From Erysipelothrix sp. (GTDB lineage Bacteria > Bacillota_I > Bacilli_A > Erysipelotrichales > Erysipelotrichaceae): a stretch of 9,616 bases of DNA. The first letter of the stretch is position 1. Each line of letters starts with the position of its first letter. A program made the position numbers and the translations under genes. Positions 1 through 5,614 of the stretch are shown here, one piece after another. The stretch covers positions 1 to 9,616 of the forward strand of contig JAAYNU010000128.1 of the NCBI GenBank assembly GCA_012520695.1. The letters run 5' to 3'. Below the pieces are notes generated by a model. It ran no database searches and was not told where the DNA came from. It was given only the letters and a program-made list of their open reading frames with translations.

Positions 1-127
1 AATATTTGAATTGCTTTCAGTATTTTATTTAAAGCTTCTTGTCTACTCTTATTAGTGGTGAGTAATCACAAACCAAAGTTAATTTTATTTATACCAACCT
101 ATTCAGACCTTACACTTGACCCATCAC

Positions 128-157
128 AAAAAACAACACATGATTAAATGTGTTGTT
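128..157 (-). terminator. Rho-independent terminator of the DUF3955-like gene
   Basis: On the minus strand a perfect 10-bp stem (AACAACACAT / ATGTGTTGTT, plus-strand arms 132-141 and 148-157) with a 6-nt loop runs into a run of six T (plus-strand A128-A133, partly inside the stem). The stop codon of the upstream gene (144-146) lies in the loop and its last codons form the 5' arm, so the terminator overlaps the coding end. The plus-strand reading has no T run after the stem, so it acts mainly on the minus strand. Confidence 0.85.
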
Positions 158-368
158 CAGTCTTTTGGGACTTCAAATATACCCATACATTCGACACGAC
201 GCCAGCAGCGATCATGAGATATGCTAGTAGAATCAGGAAGAATCCCTTTTCAATCAACATACCATTCGAATCTATCGATGTACCAATCAATGCTGATACT
301 CCTAAGAATAATACAGCGATTAGGAATGGTATTGATGCGTAAATGTGTTTCTTTGTTCTTGTGTTCAT
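144..368 (-). CDS. Small two-helix membrane protein, DUF3955-like
   Basis: A 74-residue protein with two hydrophobic helices (about residues 11-30 and 42-65), a basic N-terminus (NTRTKKH) and a short polar C-terminus. The segment between and into helix 2 (DSNGMLIEKGFFLILLAYL) resembles, from memory, the DUF3955 signature in which an acidic/Gly turn and a Leu-x-Glu motif precede a Phe-Leu-Ile-rich second helix. The family has no firm function; it is a short integral membrane protein. The start is fixed by a good Shine-Dalgarno (AAGGAGTG) 6 nt before the ATG. The gene has its own consensus -10, a strong operator-like palindrome upstream, and its own terminator, so it is monocistronic and probably regulated. 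The DUF assignment is moderate; the gene itself is well supported. Confidence 0.75.
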   Translation of the reverse strand: MNTRTKKHIYASIPFLIAVLFLGVSALIGTSIDSNGMLIEKGFFLILLAYLMIAAGVVSNVWVYLKSQKTEQHI

Positions 369-389
369 TTTATCACTCCTTGCATCTAA

Positions 390-418
390 ATTATAACTGT
401 ACTATTCATAGTAGTACA
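390..418 (-). promoter_or_regulatory. Promoter of the DUF3955-like gene
   Basis: A perfect TATAAT (plus-strand 390-395) stands about 20 nt before the start codon. At 17-nt spacing the -35 hexamer would be TGTACT (413-418), a poor match to TTGACA. A strong -10 with a weak -35 buried in an inverted repeat fits a repressor-controlled promoter. Confidence 0.6.
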
Positions 419-420
419 GT
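396..420. promoter_or_regulatory. Perfect 9-bp inverted repeat, probable operator (YtrA/GntR-like)
   Basis: ACTGTACTA (396-404) and TAGTACAGT (412-420) are exact reverse complements separated by 7 nt. The repeat directly abuts the -10 hexamer and covers the -35 region of the minus-strand gene ending at 144. Read as outer half-sites it is ACTGTA-N13-TACAGT. As I recall it, the B. subtilis YtrA operator is AGTGTA-N13-TACACT, the same spacing with one change per half-site. No GntR gene is in the window, so the regulator would lie elsewhere; the identity of the protein is inference. Confidence 0.6.
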
Positions 421-422
421 GT

Positions 423-449
423 CGTGATGAAAATGGTGATTTTCACACG
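423..449. repeat. Bulged inverted repeat beside the operator
   Basis: CGTG (423-426) pairs with CACG (446-449), and TGAAAAT (428-434) pairs with ATTTTCA (439-445), with one unpaired A (427) and loop GGTG. This gives an 11-bp hairpin with one bulge. It sits 26 nt downstream of the stop of the minus-strand 70-residue gene, but no T run follows on either strand, so it is not a canonical terminator. It may be a weak 3'-end hairpin or a second protein-binding site next to the operator at 396-420. Confidence 0.45.
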
Positions 450-475
450 ATTATTATTGAGGGAGTTCGTTTTTA

Positions 476-687
476 TTATTCCTTTGGAACCACAATGGTT
501 GTAACTCGTGGTGGTTTATTTGATCGCCTTTGAATCTTTGGACTCCCTGGCATTTGGATATAATCACTAACCTCTCCCATGGTATCGAAGTATAGATCAT
601 CATATTTTATTATTTTCTTACCATCACTTGATTCATAAATATCAGCACCATTATAGTGTTGGTACTTAAACTTGTATTCAATTGACA
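476..687 (-). CDS. Small hypothetical protein, about 70 residues
   Basis: I do not recognise this protein. It begins MSIEYKFKYQHYNGADIYE, is rich in Tyr, Lys and Asp in its first two thirds, and ends in a basic, proline-containing stretch followed by a hydrophobic strand (TTIVVPKE). There is no signal peptide or membrane helix; it looks like a small soluble beta-rich protein. I chose the ATG at 685-687 because AGGTG stands 6 nt before it. A GTG at 697 would add three residues but overlaps that Shine-Dalgarno. An extended -10 (TGGTATAAT) lies just upstream, leaving a very short leader. It is divergent from the DUF1801-family gene. No clear terminator follows; only the bulged hairpin at 423-449 could end the transcript. 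Confidence 0.6.
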
Positions 688-705
688 TCCTTATCACCTG
701 TTCCT

Positions 706-714
706 ATTATACCA
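706..714 (-). promoter_or_regulatory. Extended -10 promoter of the 70-residue hypothetical gene
   Basis: The minus strand reads TGGTATAAT, a perfect TATAAT with the TG extension one base upstream. No good -35 is found at 16-18 nt; a TTGACT (725-730) sits only 13 nt away. Transcription would start near 699, giving a leader of roughly a dozen nucleotides that still includes the Shine-Dalgarno. Confidence 0.55.
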
Positions 715-730
715 TTTATTAATCAGTCAA

Positions 731-749
731 AAGAACAGGTTCTTAACCT
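731..749. repeat. Overlapping palindromes in the divergent promoter region
   Basis: AAGAAC-AG-GTTCTT (731-744) is a perfect 6-bp inverted repeat with a 2-nt centre. It overlaps AGGTT-CTT-AACCT (737-749), a 5-bp inverted repeat with a 3-nt centre. Both lie between the 70-residue gene and the DUF1801 gene, just upstream of a TATATA (750-755) that could be the plus-strand -10. The position suits a shared operator, but short palindromes in AT-rich DNA can arise by chance. The GAAC/GTTC spacing of 2 differs from the 4 of the Bacillus LexA box. Confidence 0.35.
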
Positions 750-786
750 TATATATGGTATTCTTCATCTAATAATGGAGGTTCAT

Positions 787-1126
787 ATGATCGAAGAAAT
801 TAATAAACAAATACAAAATTTAATTACTCATGAAGTGGGTGAGGTCGGACAAGACTTTAGCCTCGGAAAGTTTCATGGTATAGGATGGATTCAGTATCCA
901 GAAGGGTCTGATTTAGTCCCAAGTGATTACCCTCTCATCGCCCTTAAGAAGTATGAGAAGTCAGTGAATATTTATGCTTATTTATGGGATACTGACCCAG
1001 AGTACTATAAACACCTTGAATCAATATTCGCAAAAATCCGCAATGGGCAAGAGTTGTATTCGAATTAAGAAACTCAATCATGAGCGCATTCAAGCCATTG
1101 TCGATATTCTCAATAGACTGAAGTAA
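787..1126 (+). pseudogene. DUF1801 (YdhG-like) family protein, apparent single frameshift
   Basis: The open frame from ATG 787 (Shine-Dalgarno GGAGG, 5 nt spacing) gives 93 residues and stops at 1068. It contains HGIGWIQYP and DYPLIALKKYEKSVNIYAYL, which match the core of small DUF1801 proteins (YjbR/CyaY-like fold, no established reaction). The family's typical C-terminus, GKSCIRxKKL plus a helix, is missing from this frame but present one frame over: omitting one A from the run A1032-A1036 gives GKSCIRIKKL and a last helix (NHERIQAIVDILNRLK), ending at TAA 1124-1126. The repaired protein would have 112 residues. As written, the last 14 residues from about Ile80 (IRNGQELYSN end) are out-of-frame sequence. 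Causes may be a real mutation, phase variation, transcript slippage or a sequencing error in the homopolymer. The family call is from remembered motifs. Confidence 0.72.
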
Positions 1127-1181
1127 GATGCAATTCTATTAAATCTGTGATAGCCTATATCTAAGAAAGAAGGAATTATTC

Positions 1182-1694
1182 ATGAAAAAAATGTTGTTTG
1201 TAGTTGATTACCAAAATGATTTTGTATCCGGTACTTTAGGAACACCCGAAGCACAATTACTGTTCCCATTTATGGAAGCAAAAATTAAGGAATACCGTAA
1301 TGCAGGACATCCTGTTGTCTTCACGCGTGATACGCATTATGAAGAAACATATCTCAGTTCCCAAGAAGGACGTAACTTACCAATCCTTCACTGCCTTAAA
1401 GACAGCTGGGGATGGCAAGTAACTGATGGCATTGATACTGATGGTTCCCTCATCATTGATAAAGAAGCCTTTGGTGTTGCGAACATCAAAGACTTTGTCG
1501 CAAGTGATATTGAGCAAGTAGAAATCGTTGGTATTTGTACTGATATCTGTGTTGTTTCAAATGCACTGATCCTTAAGTCACAAAGACCCGAATTACCGAT
1601 CATAACAGATTCTAAATGCTGTGCAGGATTAACCCCTGAAAAACACATCGCAGCACTTGAAGTGTTACGTTCAAATCAAATAGAAGTACTCTAG
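1182..1694 (+). CDS. Isochorismatase-family cysteine hydrolase, probable nicotinamidase
   Basis: A 170-residue cytosolic hydrolase of the isochorismatase fold. The expected Asp-Lys-Cys triad is visible: Asp9 in FVVDYQNDF, Lys94 in IIDKEAFG, and Cys123 in GICTDICVVSNA with its upstream cis-peptide region. A metal site like that of nicotinamidases can also be read: Asp50 and His52 (RDTHYEE), Glu62 and His70. That set favours nicotinamidase (nicotinamide to nicotinate plus ammonia, NAD salvage) over true isochorismatase, but related amide hydrolases share these residues. The length is slightly short for the family (about 180-210) and the protein looks complete. The start is set by AAGGAA 6 nt before ATG. 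It lies 55 nt after the DUF1801 remnant with only a weak candidate -10 (TATATC, 1156-1161), so it may also be read from that gene's promoter. A strong terminator follows. Confidence 0.88.
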   Translation: MKKMLFVVDYQNDFVSGTLGTPEAQLLFPFMEAKIKEYRNAGHPVVFTRDTHYEETYLSSQEGRNLPILHCLKDSWGWQVTDGIDTDGSLIIDKEAFGVANIKDFVASDIEQVEIVGICTDICVVSNALILKSQRPELPIITDSKCCAGLTPEKHIAALEVLRSNQIEVL

Positions 1695-1704
1695 ATAAAG
1701 TTAA

Positions 1705-1735
1705 AGCCAGTTCGCGATGAACTGGCTATTTTTTT
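1705..1735 (+). terminator. Rho-independent terminator after the nicotinamidase-like gene
   Basis: AGCCAGTTC (1705-1713) and GAACTGGCT (1719-1727) form a perfect 9-bp stem with loop GCGAT, followed by A and seven T (1729-1735). It lies between convergent genes. On the minus strand the stem is followed by TTTAACTTTAT, so it may also stop the acetyltransferase transcript, less efficiently. Confidence 0.93.
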
Positions 1736-1738
1736 ATG

Positions 1739-2944
1739 CTAGAAATAATCAGAGAAATAAGCTTTATCAAGAACGACTGCCTTGCTTAGAATACGCATGG
1801 CTTTCATGTCGCCACTGATTCGTCCAATTCTCACAAGATAGGGAACACTCTTGTATCCCATCATAAGAGTACTAAGTGTACCAATGTCCATTTCAACACC
1901 GGGTCCTTCAGATGATTCACTCACCTCAACATGATCATCAACCCACTCTAGGTAGAATGATTTATTATTCCACTCAGCAACCGAATCCTTCACGGTGATG
2001 TGAATCGGATCACTCATTGAATCAAAGGGATAAAGACTGAGAAACTCCTTCACATCCACGATTCTTGCCATGTAGTAGGGTTGGATGGTCTCAACGATAT
2101 CGCTGTCCTCCAATAAGAATGAAATTGGATCACCGGCAAAGTTATTTCCTTTCACAGTTTCTACCATTGAGAAGTGAGCTGAGATAAAGTTCCAAAGACC
2201 ATTGCGTGCTTCTTGATTGAGGAATACCATTTCTTTGACGTTGAATACTTCTTCTGAAATCCAGTAGAAACATAGGCCCGTTGGCTTATCAAACTCATCG
2301 TAATAAACAGCCGCAAAGCGATCAAATTCATTTTCCCAGCGCCAATATTCATCCCAGGCTAATTCGTCCCTAAGCATGGCTCCATGCGTACTGCGGGCAA
2401 AGTTTTCATACAATTCATAAATATCTGGATCATCAATTTCAAGTCGCTCAACGTGTCCCTTCACTTCAATCGGTTTAGGGAGTTGAGTATCCTTGAGTTC
2501 ATAGCTCATCTTATCTGAAATAATTTCCCATCCCTTATGACGGTAGAACGGAACACTGTATGGATAGAGATATGATATGTATTGACCGTTCTCTCTCATA
2601 AGCTCGAGTGCTTTTAAAATCAAGCCACTGATGAGTCCCATGTTTGCGTATTCTGGATAGGTTCCGACTCCGGTAACACCGCCCATCTTAAAGATGGTTC
2701 CGTGAACATTGGCCTCAAAAGGATACACAGCAATTTGAGAAATAAGATCATCGCCATCGAACCATCCAATAACATCAGCTTTCGTTAGGATGGGGCGTTT
2801 TGCGCGCACGATTTCATCTTCATCTTCATATCCACTGCTCGTTAAGTCATCTTCAGTTATCTGGAATACATAGCGCAACAGTTCATTGAACTGGGCTAAG
2901 TGCTCACTTGTCAGCATTTTAATTTCGAATTTGTCTTTTTGCAT
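1739..2944 (-). CDS. Eis-like GNAT N-acetyltransferase
   Basis: A 401-residue protein with the three-part layout of the Eis family: an N-terminal GNAT domain (about 5-150), a second degenerate GNAT-like domain (about 150-295) and a C-terminal SCP2-like domain (about 300-401). The acetyl-CoA region is visible at residues 88-105 (GGVTGVGTYPEYANMG). Tyr134 in VPFYRHKGW is at the position of the Eis general acid (Tyr126 in M. tuberculosis). The chain ends in Phe401, whose free carboxylate is the general base in Eis. Known Eis proteins acetylate amines on varied substrates including aminoglycosides; the natural substrate here cannot be read. The start follows AAAGGG at about 6 nt. The gene lies downstream of the maf terminator. 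A weak -10 (TATAAG, 2959-2964) preceded by a T6A8 tract may drive it. It is convergent with the nicotinamidase-like gene. Confidence 0.88.
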   Translation of the reverse strand: MQKDKFEIKMLTSEHLAQFNELLRYVFQITEDDLTSSGYEDEDEIVRAKRPILTKADVIGWFDGDDLISQIAVYPFEANVHGTIFKMGGVTGVGTYPEYANMGLISGLILKALELMRENGQYISYLYPYSVPFYRHKGWEIISDKMSYELKDTQLPKPIEVKGHVERLEIDDPDIYELYENFARSTHGAMLRDELAWDEYWRWENEFDRFAAVYYDEFDKPTGLCFYWISEEVFNVKEMVFLNQEARNGLWNFISAHFSMVETVKGNNFAGDPISFLLEDSDIVETIQPYYMARIVDVKEFLSLYPFDSMSDPIHITVKDSVAEWNNKSFYLEWVDDHVEVSESSEGPGVEMDIGTLSTLMMGYKSVPYLVRIGRISGDMKAMRILSKAVVLDKAYFSDYF

Positions 2945-2972
2945 TGTGTTCCCTTTCGCTTATATTTTTTTT

Positions 2973-3001
2973 AAAAAAGCACATTGAATGAATCAACGTG
3001 C
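2973..3001 (-). terminator. Rho-independent terminator of the cdaA-maf operon
   Basis: On the minus strand GCACGTTGA (3001-2993) pairs with TCAATGTGC (2987-2979), nine pairs including one G-T, with a 5-nt loop, followed by six T (2978-2973). The stem begins at the base directly after the maf stop codon. It separates the operon from the acetyltransferase gene. Confidence 0.9.
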
Positions 3002-3568
3002 TCACCACTCTTTTTTCATTAATGATTGATAGACTCTCCCGATAGGAAGGCCCATGATGGCAAAGTGGTCACCATCAACATACTCAATAAATAAGGCTGC
3101 TCCACCTTGAATGCTGTAAGCACCCGCACGATCTAGTGGTTCTTTGGTCGCAACATAATCAAGAATTTCTGCTTCTGTTAAGGGATAAAACTTAACTTTA
3201 CTTTTCACAGAAAAGACTTCTTGTTGGTCCTTAGTAGCAATACACACACCCGTAATAACTTCGTGTGTTTGATTGGATAGTAGCGTCAACATACGAATTG
3301 CATCGGCTTCATCTTTTGGTTTCCCTAGGATTTCACCATTGAATACAATCACTGTATCTGCGCCCACTAAAACACTGTCTTTATAATCTGGTAACACCGA
3401 CAAAGCTTTGTCTCTTGCGATGCATTCAATCTGTTCATAAACCGATACAGAAGCATCCAGGATTTCATCCCCAACTGGACTCGCTGTTTTAAACGGAACT
3501 CGTAAAAGAGACATAAGCTCTCTACGACGTGGTGATTGGCTCACCAATACGAGGTTTTTACTGATCAT
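3002..3568 (-). CDS. maf: Maf family nucleoside triphosphate pyrophosphatase
   Basis: A 188-residue cytosolic enzyme with all the Maf signatures: SQSPRRRELM near residue 10 (substrate/metal loop), VGADTVI near 68-74, GKPKDEADA near 82-90, THEVITGV near 101-108, and EPLDRAGAYSIQGGAA in the C-terminal third. The family hydrolyses non-canonical or surplus nucleotides to the monophosphate plus pyrophosphate. The EPLDRAGAY context is like the YhdE/B. subtilis Maf branch (dTTP/UTP and modified bases), which is inference. A small oddity is Ser where B. subtilis Maf has Gly in AYGIQG. The start overlaps the end of the NYN gene by 11 nt (3558-3568) with only a weak Shine-Dalgarno, suggesting translational coupling. 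It is the last gene of the operon; the terminator follows its stop without a gap. Confidence 0.93.
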   Translation of the reverse strand: MISKNLVLVSQSPRRRELMSLLRVPFKTASPVGDEILDASVSVYEQIECIARDKALSVLPDYKDSVLVGADTVIVFNGEILGKPKDEADAIRMLTLLSNQTHEVITGVCIATKDQQEVFSVKSKVKFYPLTEAEILDYVATKEPLDRAGAYSIQGGAALFIEYVDGDHFAIMGLPIGRVYQSLMKKEW

Positions 3569-4286
3569 TCGTCTTGTTTCTCACAAAGACGTGTTTTACG
3601 TTAGAATTGGGAATTCTTCGCTCGTCGATTTCAAACATATTCATTGATTTTACTAAAGGTGTCAACTGATAGAAACCGTAGTTTCTTGGGTCAAAGTCTG
3701 GTTGTTTCTTCATGATGAGATTACCAAGATCTCCCATGAATACATAACCATTGTCATCCGCTAAGTCGTTGACTGTATTCGTAATTAACTGTCGTAATTG
3801 ATTCTTTGATTCTGATGAGAGTTTTGATTTCTTATTCATCTCTTCTGAGTCAATAATTTCAAAGTAAATAAACTTATCACATGAAGCAATAAATGGTAGT
3901 GGTGTTTTACGCTCACCAATTCCAATTACGAACTTACCTGCTTCTCTTAATCGCACTGCAAGGCGCGTGAAGTCAGAATCACTGGAAACAATGCAGAAAC
4001 TTTCTGCGTTTCCTTCATACAATAGATCCATTGCATCAATGATCATTGCGGAGTCTGATGAGTTCTTTCCTTGTGTATAAGAGTATTGTTGGATCGGCGT
4101 AATCGCATGCTCCAATAATTGGGTTTTCCAACCCGATGAGCTTTGGCGCGTCCAATCTCCATAAATACGCTTAATTGTTGGTGTACCGTATCGCGTTAAT
4201 TCACTTAAGACAGCACCAATATTTGAATACGGAACGTTTTCCGCATCAATTAAAACAGCAATTCTTGATTCTTTTAATGATTTCAT
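3558..4286 (-). CDS. NYN domain (LabA-like) and OST-HTH/LOTUS domain protein, putative ribonuclease
   Basis: A 242-residue soluble protein. Residues about 8-147 are a NYN domain (PIN-like nuclease fold): RIAVLIDAENVPYSN with Asp14, YGDW with Asp44, NSSDSAMIIDAMDLLY with Asp78 and Asp84, and IVSSDSDFTRLA with Asp103 and Asp105. These give the acidic cluster expected to hold Mg2+. Residues about 160-235 look like an OST-HTH/LOTUS winged helix (GYVFMGDLGNLIMKKQPDF, NYGFYQLTPLV), a putative RNA-binding module. The architecture suggests cleavage or binding of structured RNA, but no substrate is established for such bacterial proteins. The start codon shares one base with the kinase stop (TAATG), with AGGAAGGTGAT just upstream inside the kinase gene. 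It lies between the kinase and maf in the operon. Confidence 0.88.
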   Translation of the reverse strand: MKSLKESRIAVLIDAENVPYSNIGAVLSELTRYGTPTIKRIYGDWTRQSSSGWKTQLLEHAITPIQQYSYTQGKNSSDSAMIIDAMDLLYEGNAESFCIVSSDSDFTRLAVRLREAGKFVIGIGERKTPLPFIASCDKFIYFEIIDSEEMNKKSKLSSESKNQLRQLITNTVNDLADDNGYVFMGDLGNLIMKKQPDFDPRNYGFYQLTPLVKSMNMFEIDERRIPNSNVKHVFVRNKTNDQ

Positions 4287-5614
4287 TAAATCACCTTCCT
4301 AATTTCAAAGCGAACACCTTCTGTGCCCACATTCACTACACTCACTTCGTAACCATAATTCGTTACGACACGATTAACAATTGAGAGTCCAAGGCCAAAT
4401 TGGCCGCCCTCTCCTTTTTCATATGCTTTAAATATTTCATTTGTACGGTCTTCATCAATGTGAGACCCATCATTGTATACTGATAAGAAGTCGTTATCTG
4501 TTTCGATAATAACTTCTGTCTTCGCATAGCGAAGAGCATTATCGAGCAGGTTTTCAACGACAACACGCCAGGGTTCGACAGAACCCGTAAATCTCGAACG
4601 GTCTCCATTGAGAACGATACTAATATCAGGGCGTAATTGATTTGAAGATACAATGACATGTTCAATGACACTTGCGAGTTCAAATTCTTCGCTCATATCA
4701 ATTTCTTCGTAGGACATATAATCCATTCGATTCAACATCAATAGATTAAAGACCTTCTTTTCAAGTCGATCCGCGTGTTCAATAATAACGTCAACGGACT
4801 TCTCAAGTGTTTCATACGGATAAACCCCGTCCTTAATACTTTCGCCATATGATTTTATGGTCGCGATAGGTGTTTTAAGGTCATGGGATATATTTTGAAT
4901 CATTTCTTCTTTTAGTTTTTCTTGGCGCTTTAACTCATCATTCATCTCGACAAGAACACGGCCCAATTCACCAATTTCATCTTGTCGGTCAATCGAAAGT
5001 TCTGCGTCTTCATTTCTTCGAATCTTATTGATGTAGTCCCTGATAAGATTCAGTGGATGAATAATATAGGATACCCACACTAGAAGCAGCATGAAAACAA
5101 CGCCCATTATAATTAATATCATGTTAATTACGTTGTTTAAAAGTAAGAGTTTGAATTCACTTTGGTAATTTTGGGACATGATTGTCACAATCGACGCTCT
5201 CTTGTCCGCAATATTGGTAATGGTATAAAGACTCTTATTACGATAACGATAGTCGATGCTCGATTCTAACTCAATTGCATCCAATTGAATTGCTACTTGT
5301 TTTAAGAGATCTGTATCAACACCACCGGGTGAATTCGATATAATATCGCCCTCTTTAGTATAGATAATATGCACAATATTACTGTCTTCAGGTCCGTATA
5401 AATCCTGACCTTCAAAGCCACGATCATAGTAGTAAATGACGTTGTCCTGACTTCTGTGAATCAGGTCGAACATTTGAATATCTACGAAGTGGTCAATATT
5501 GATTGTTAGAATGCCAAAGAAGAATAATAAAAAGAAAGCCAATGAGAAAACGACAATCGCAAGGAGCTGTTGAGTCAAAGAGAGCTTTCTTATAAAATTA
5601 GATAAACGTTTCAT
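4286..5614 (-). CDS. Membrane sensor histidine kinase, CssS-like
   Basis: A 442-residue kinase. Two membrane helices (about 16-38 and 158-183) enclose an extracytoplasmic sensor of about 118 residues. HAMP follows (about 184-236), then HisKA with phospho-acceptor His244 in NISHDLKTPIATIKSYGESI, and HATPase_c with the N box ENLLDNALRY (Asn359), G1 at NDGSHI (Asp382) and G2 at GQFGLGLSIV. The dimerisation region (SIKDGVYP, then DRLEKKVFNLLMLNRMDY) closely recalls B. subtilis CssS, the secretion-stress kinase. Its partner regulator recalls CssR even more strongly. The sensor domain itself is not recognisably CssS, so the signal may differ. Its start codon overlaps the regulator's stop (TGATG) without a clear Shine-Dalgarno, implying coupling. 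Confidence 0.92.
   Translation of the reverse strand: MKRLSNFIRKLSLTQQLLAIVVFSLAFFLLFFFGILTINIDHFVDIQMFDLIHRSQDNVIYYYDRGFEGQDLYGPEDSNIVHIIYTKEGDIISNSPGGVDTDLLKQVAIQLDAIELESSIDYRYRNKSLYTITNIADKRASIVTIMSQNYQSEFKLLLLNNVINMILIIMGVVFMLLLVWVSYIIHPLNLIRDYINKIRRNEDAELSIDRQDEIGELGRVLVEMNDELKRQEKLKEEMIQNISHDLKTPIATIKSYGESIKDGVYPYETLEKSVDVIIEHADRLEKKVFNLLMLNRMDYMSYEEIDMSEEFELASVIEHVIVSSNQLRPDISIVLNGDRSRFTGSVEPWRVVVENLLDNALRYAKTEVIIETDNDFLSVYNDGSHIDEDRTNEIFKAYEKGEGGQFGLGLSIVNRVVTNYGYEVSVVNVGTEGVRFEIRKVI

Noticed and set aside
88..96. Minus-strand TGGTATAAA, an extended -10-like sequence that could serve a gene left of the window
   Set aside because: There is no convincing -35 and no minus-strand start codon between it and the left edge, so it cannot be tied to a gene. 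Positions 1-127 otherwise show nothing I recognise.
731..744. AAGAACAGGTTCTT as a LexA/DinR box
   Set aside because: The half-sites GAAC and GTTC are separated by 2 nt, not the 4 nt of the Firmicutes LexA box, and neither neighbour is a known SOS gene.
682..786. Upstream extension of the DUF1801 frame to an earlier ATG (682 or 775)
   Set aside because: The GGAGG Shine-Dalgarno (777-781) lies inside the extension, and the extension overlaps the divergent gene's start and promoter; ATG 787 fits.
1388..1648. Minus-strand frame opposite the nicotinamidase-like gene, and similar frames opposite maf, glmM, the kinase and cdaR
   Set aside because: They are wholly inside well-supported genes with conserved catalytic motifs and have no ribosome sites or recognisable domains.
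2953..3001. Possible read-through making the acetyltransferase the eighth gene of the operon
   Set aside because: A nine-pair stem followed by six T directly after maf argues for termination; partial read-through cannot be excluded from sequence alone.
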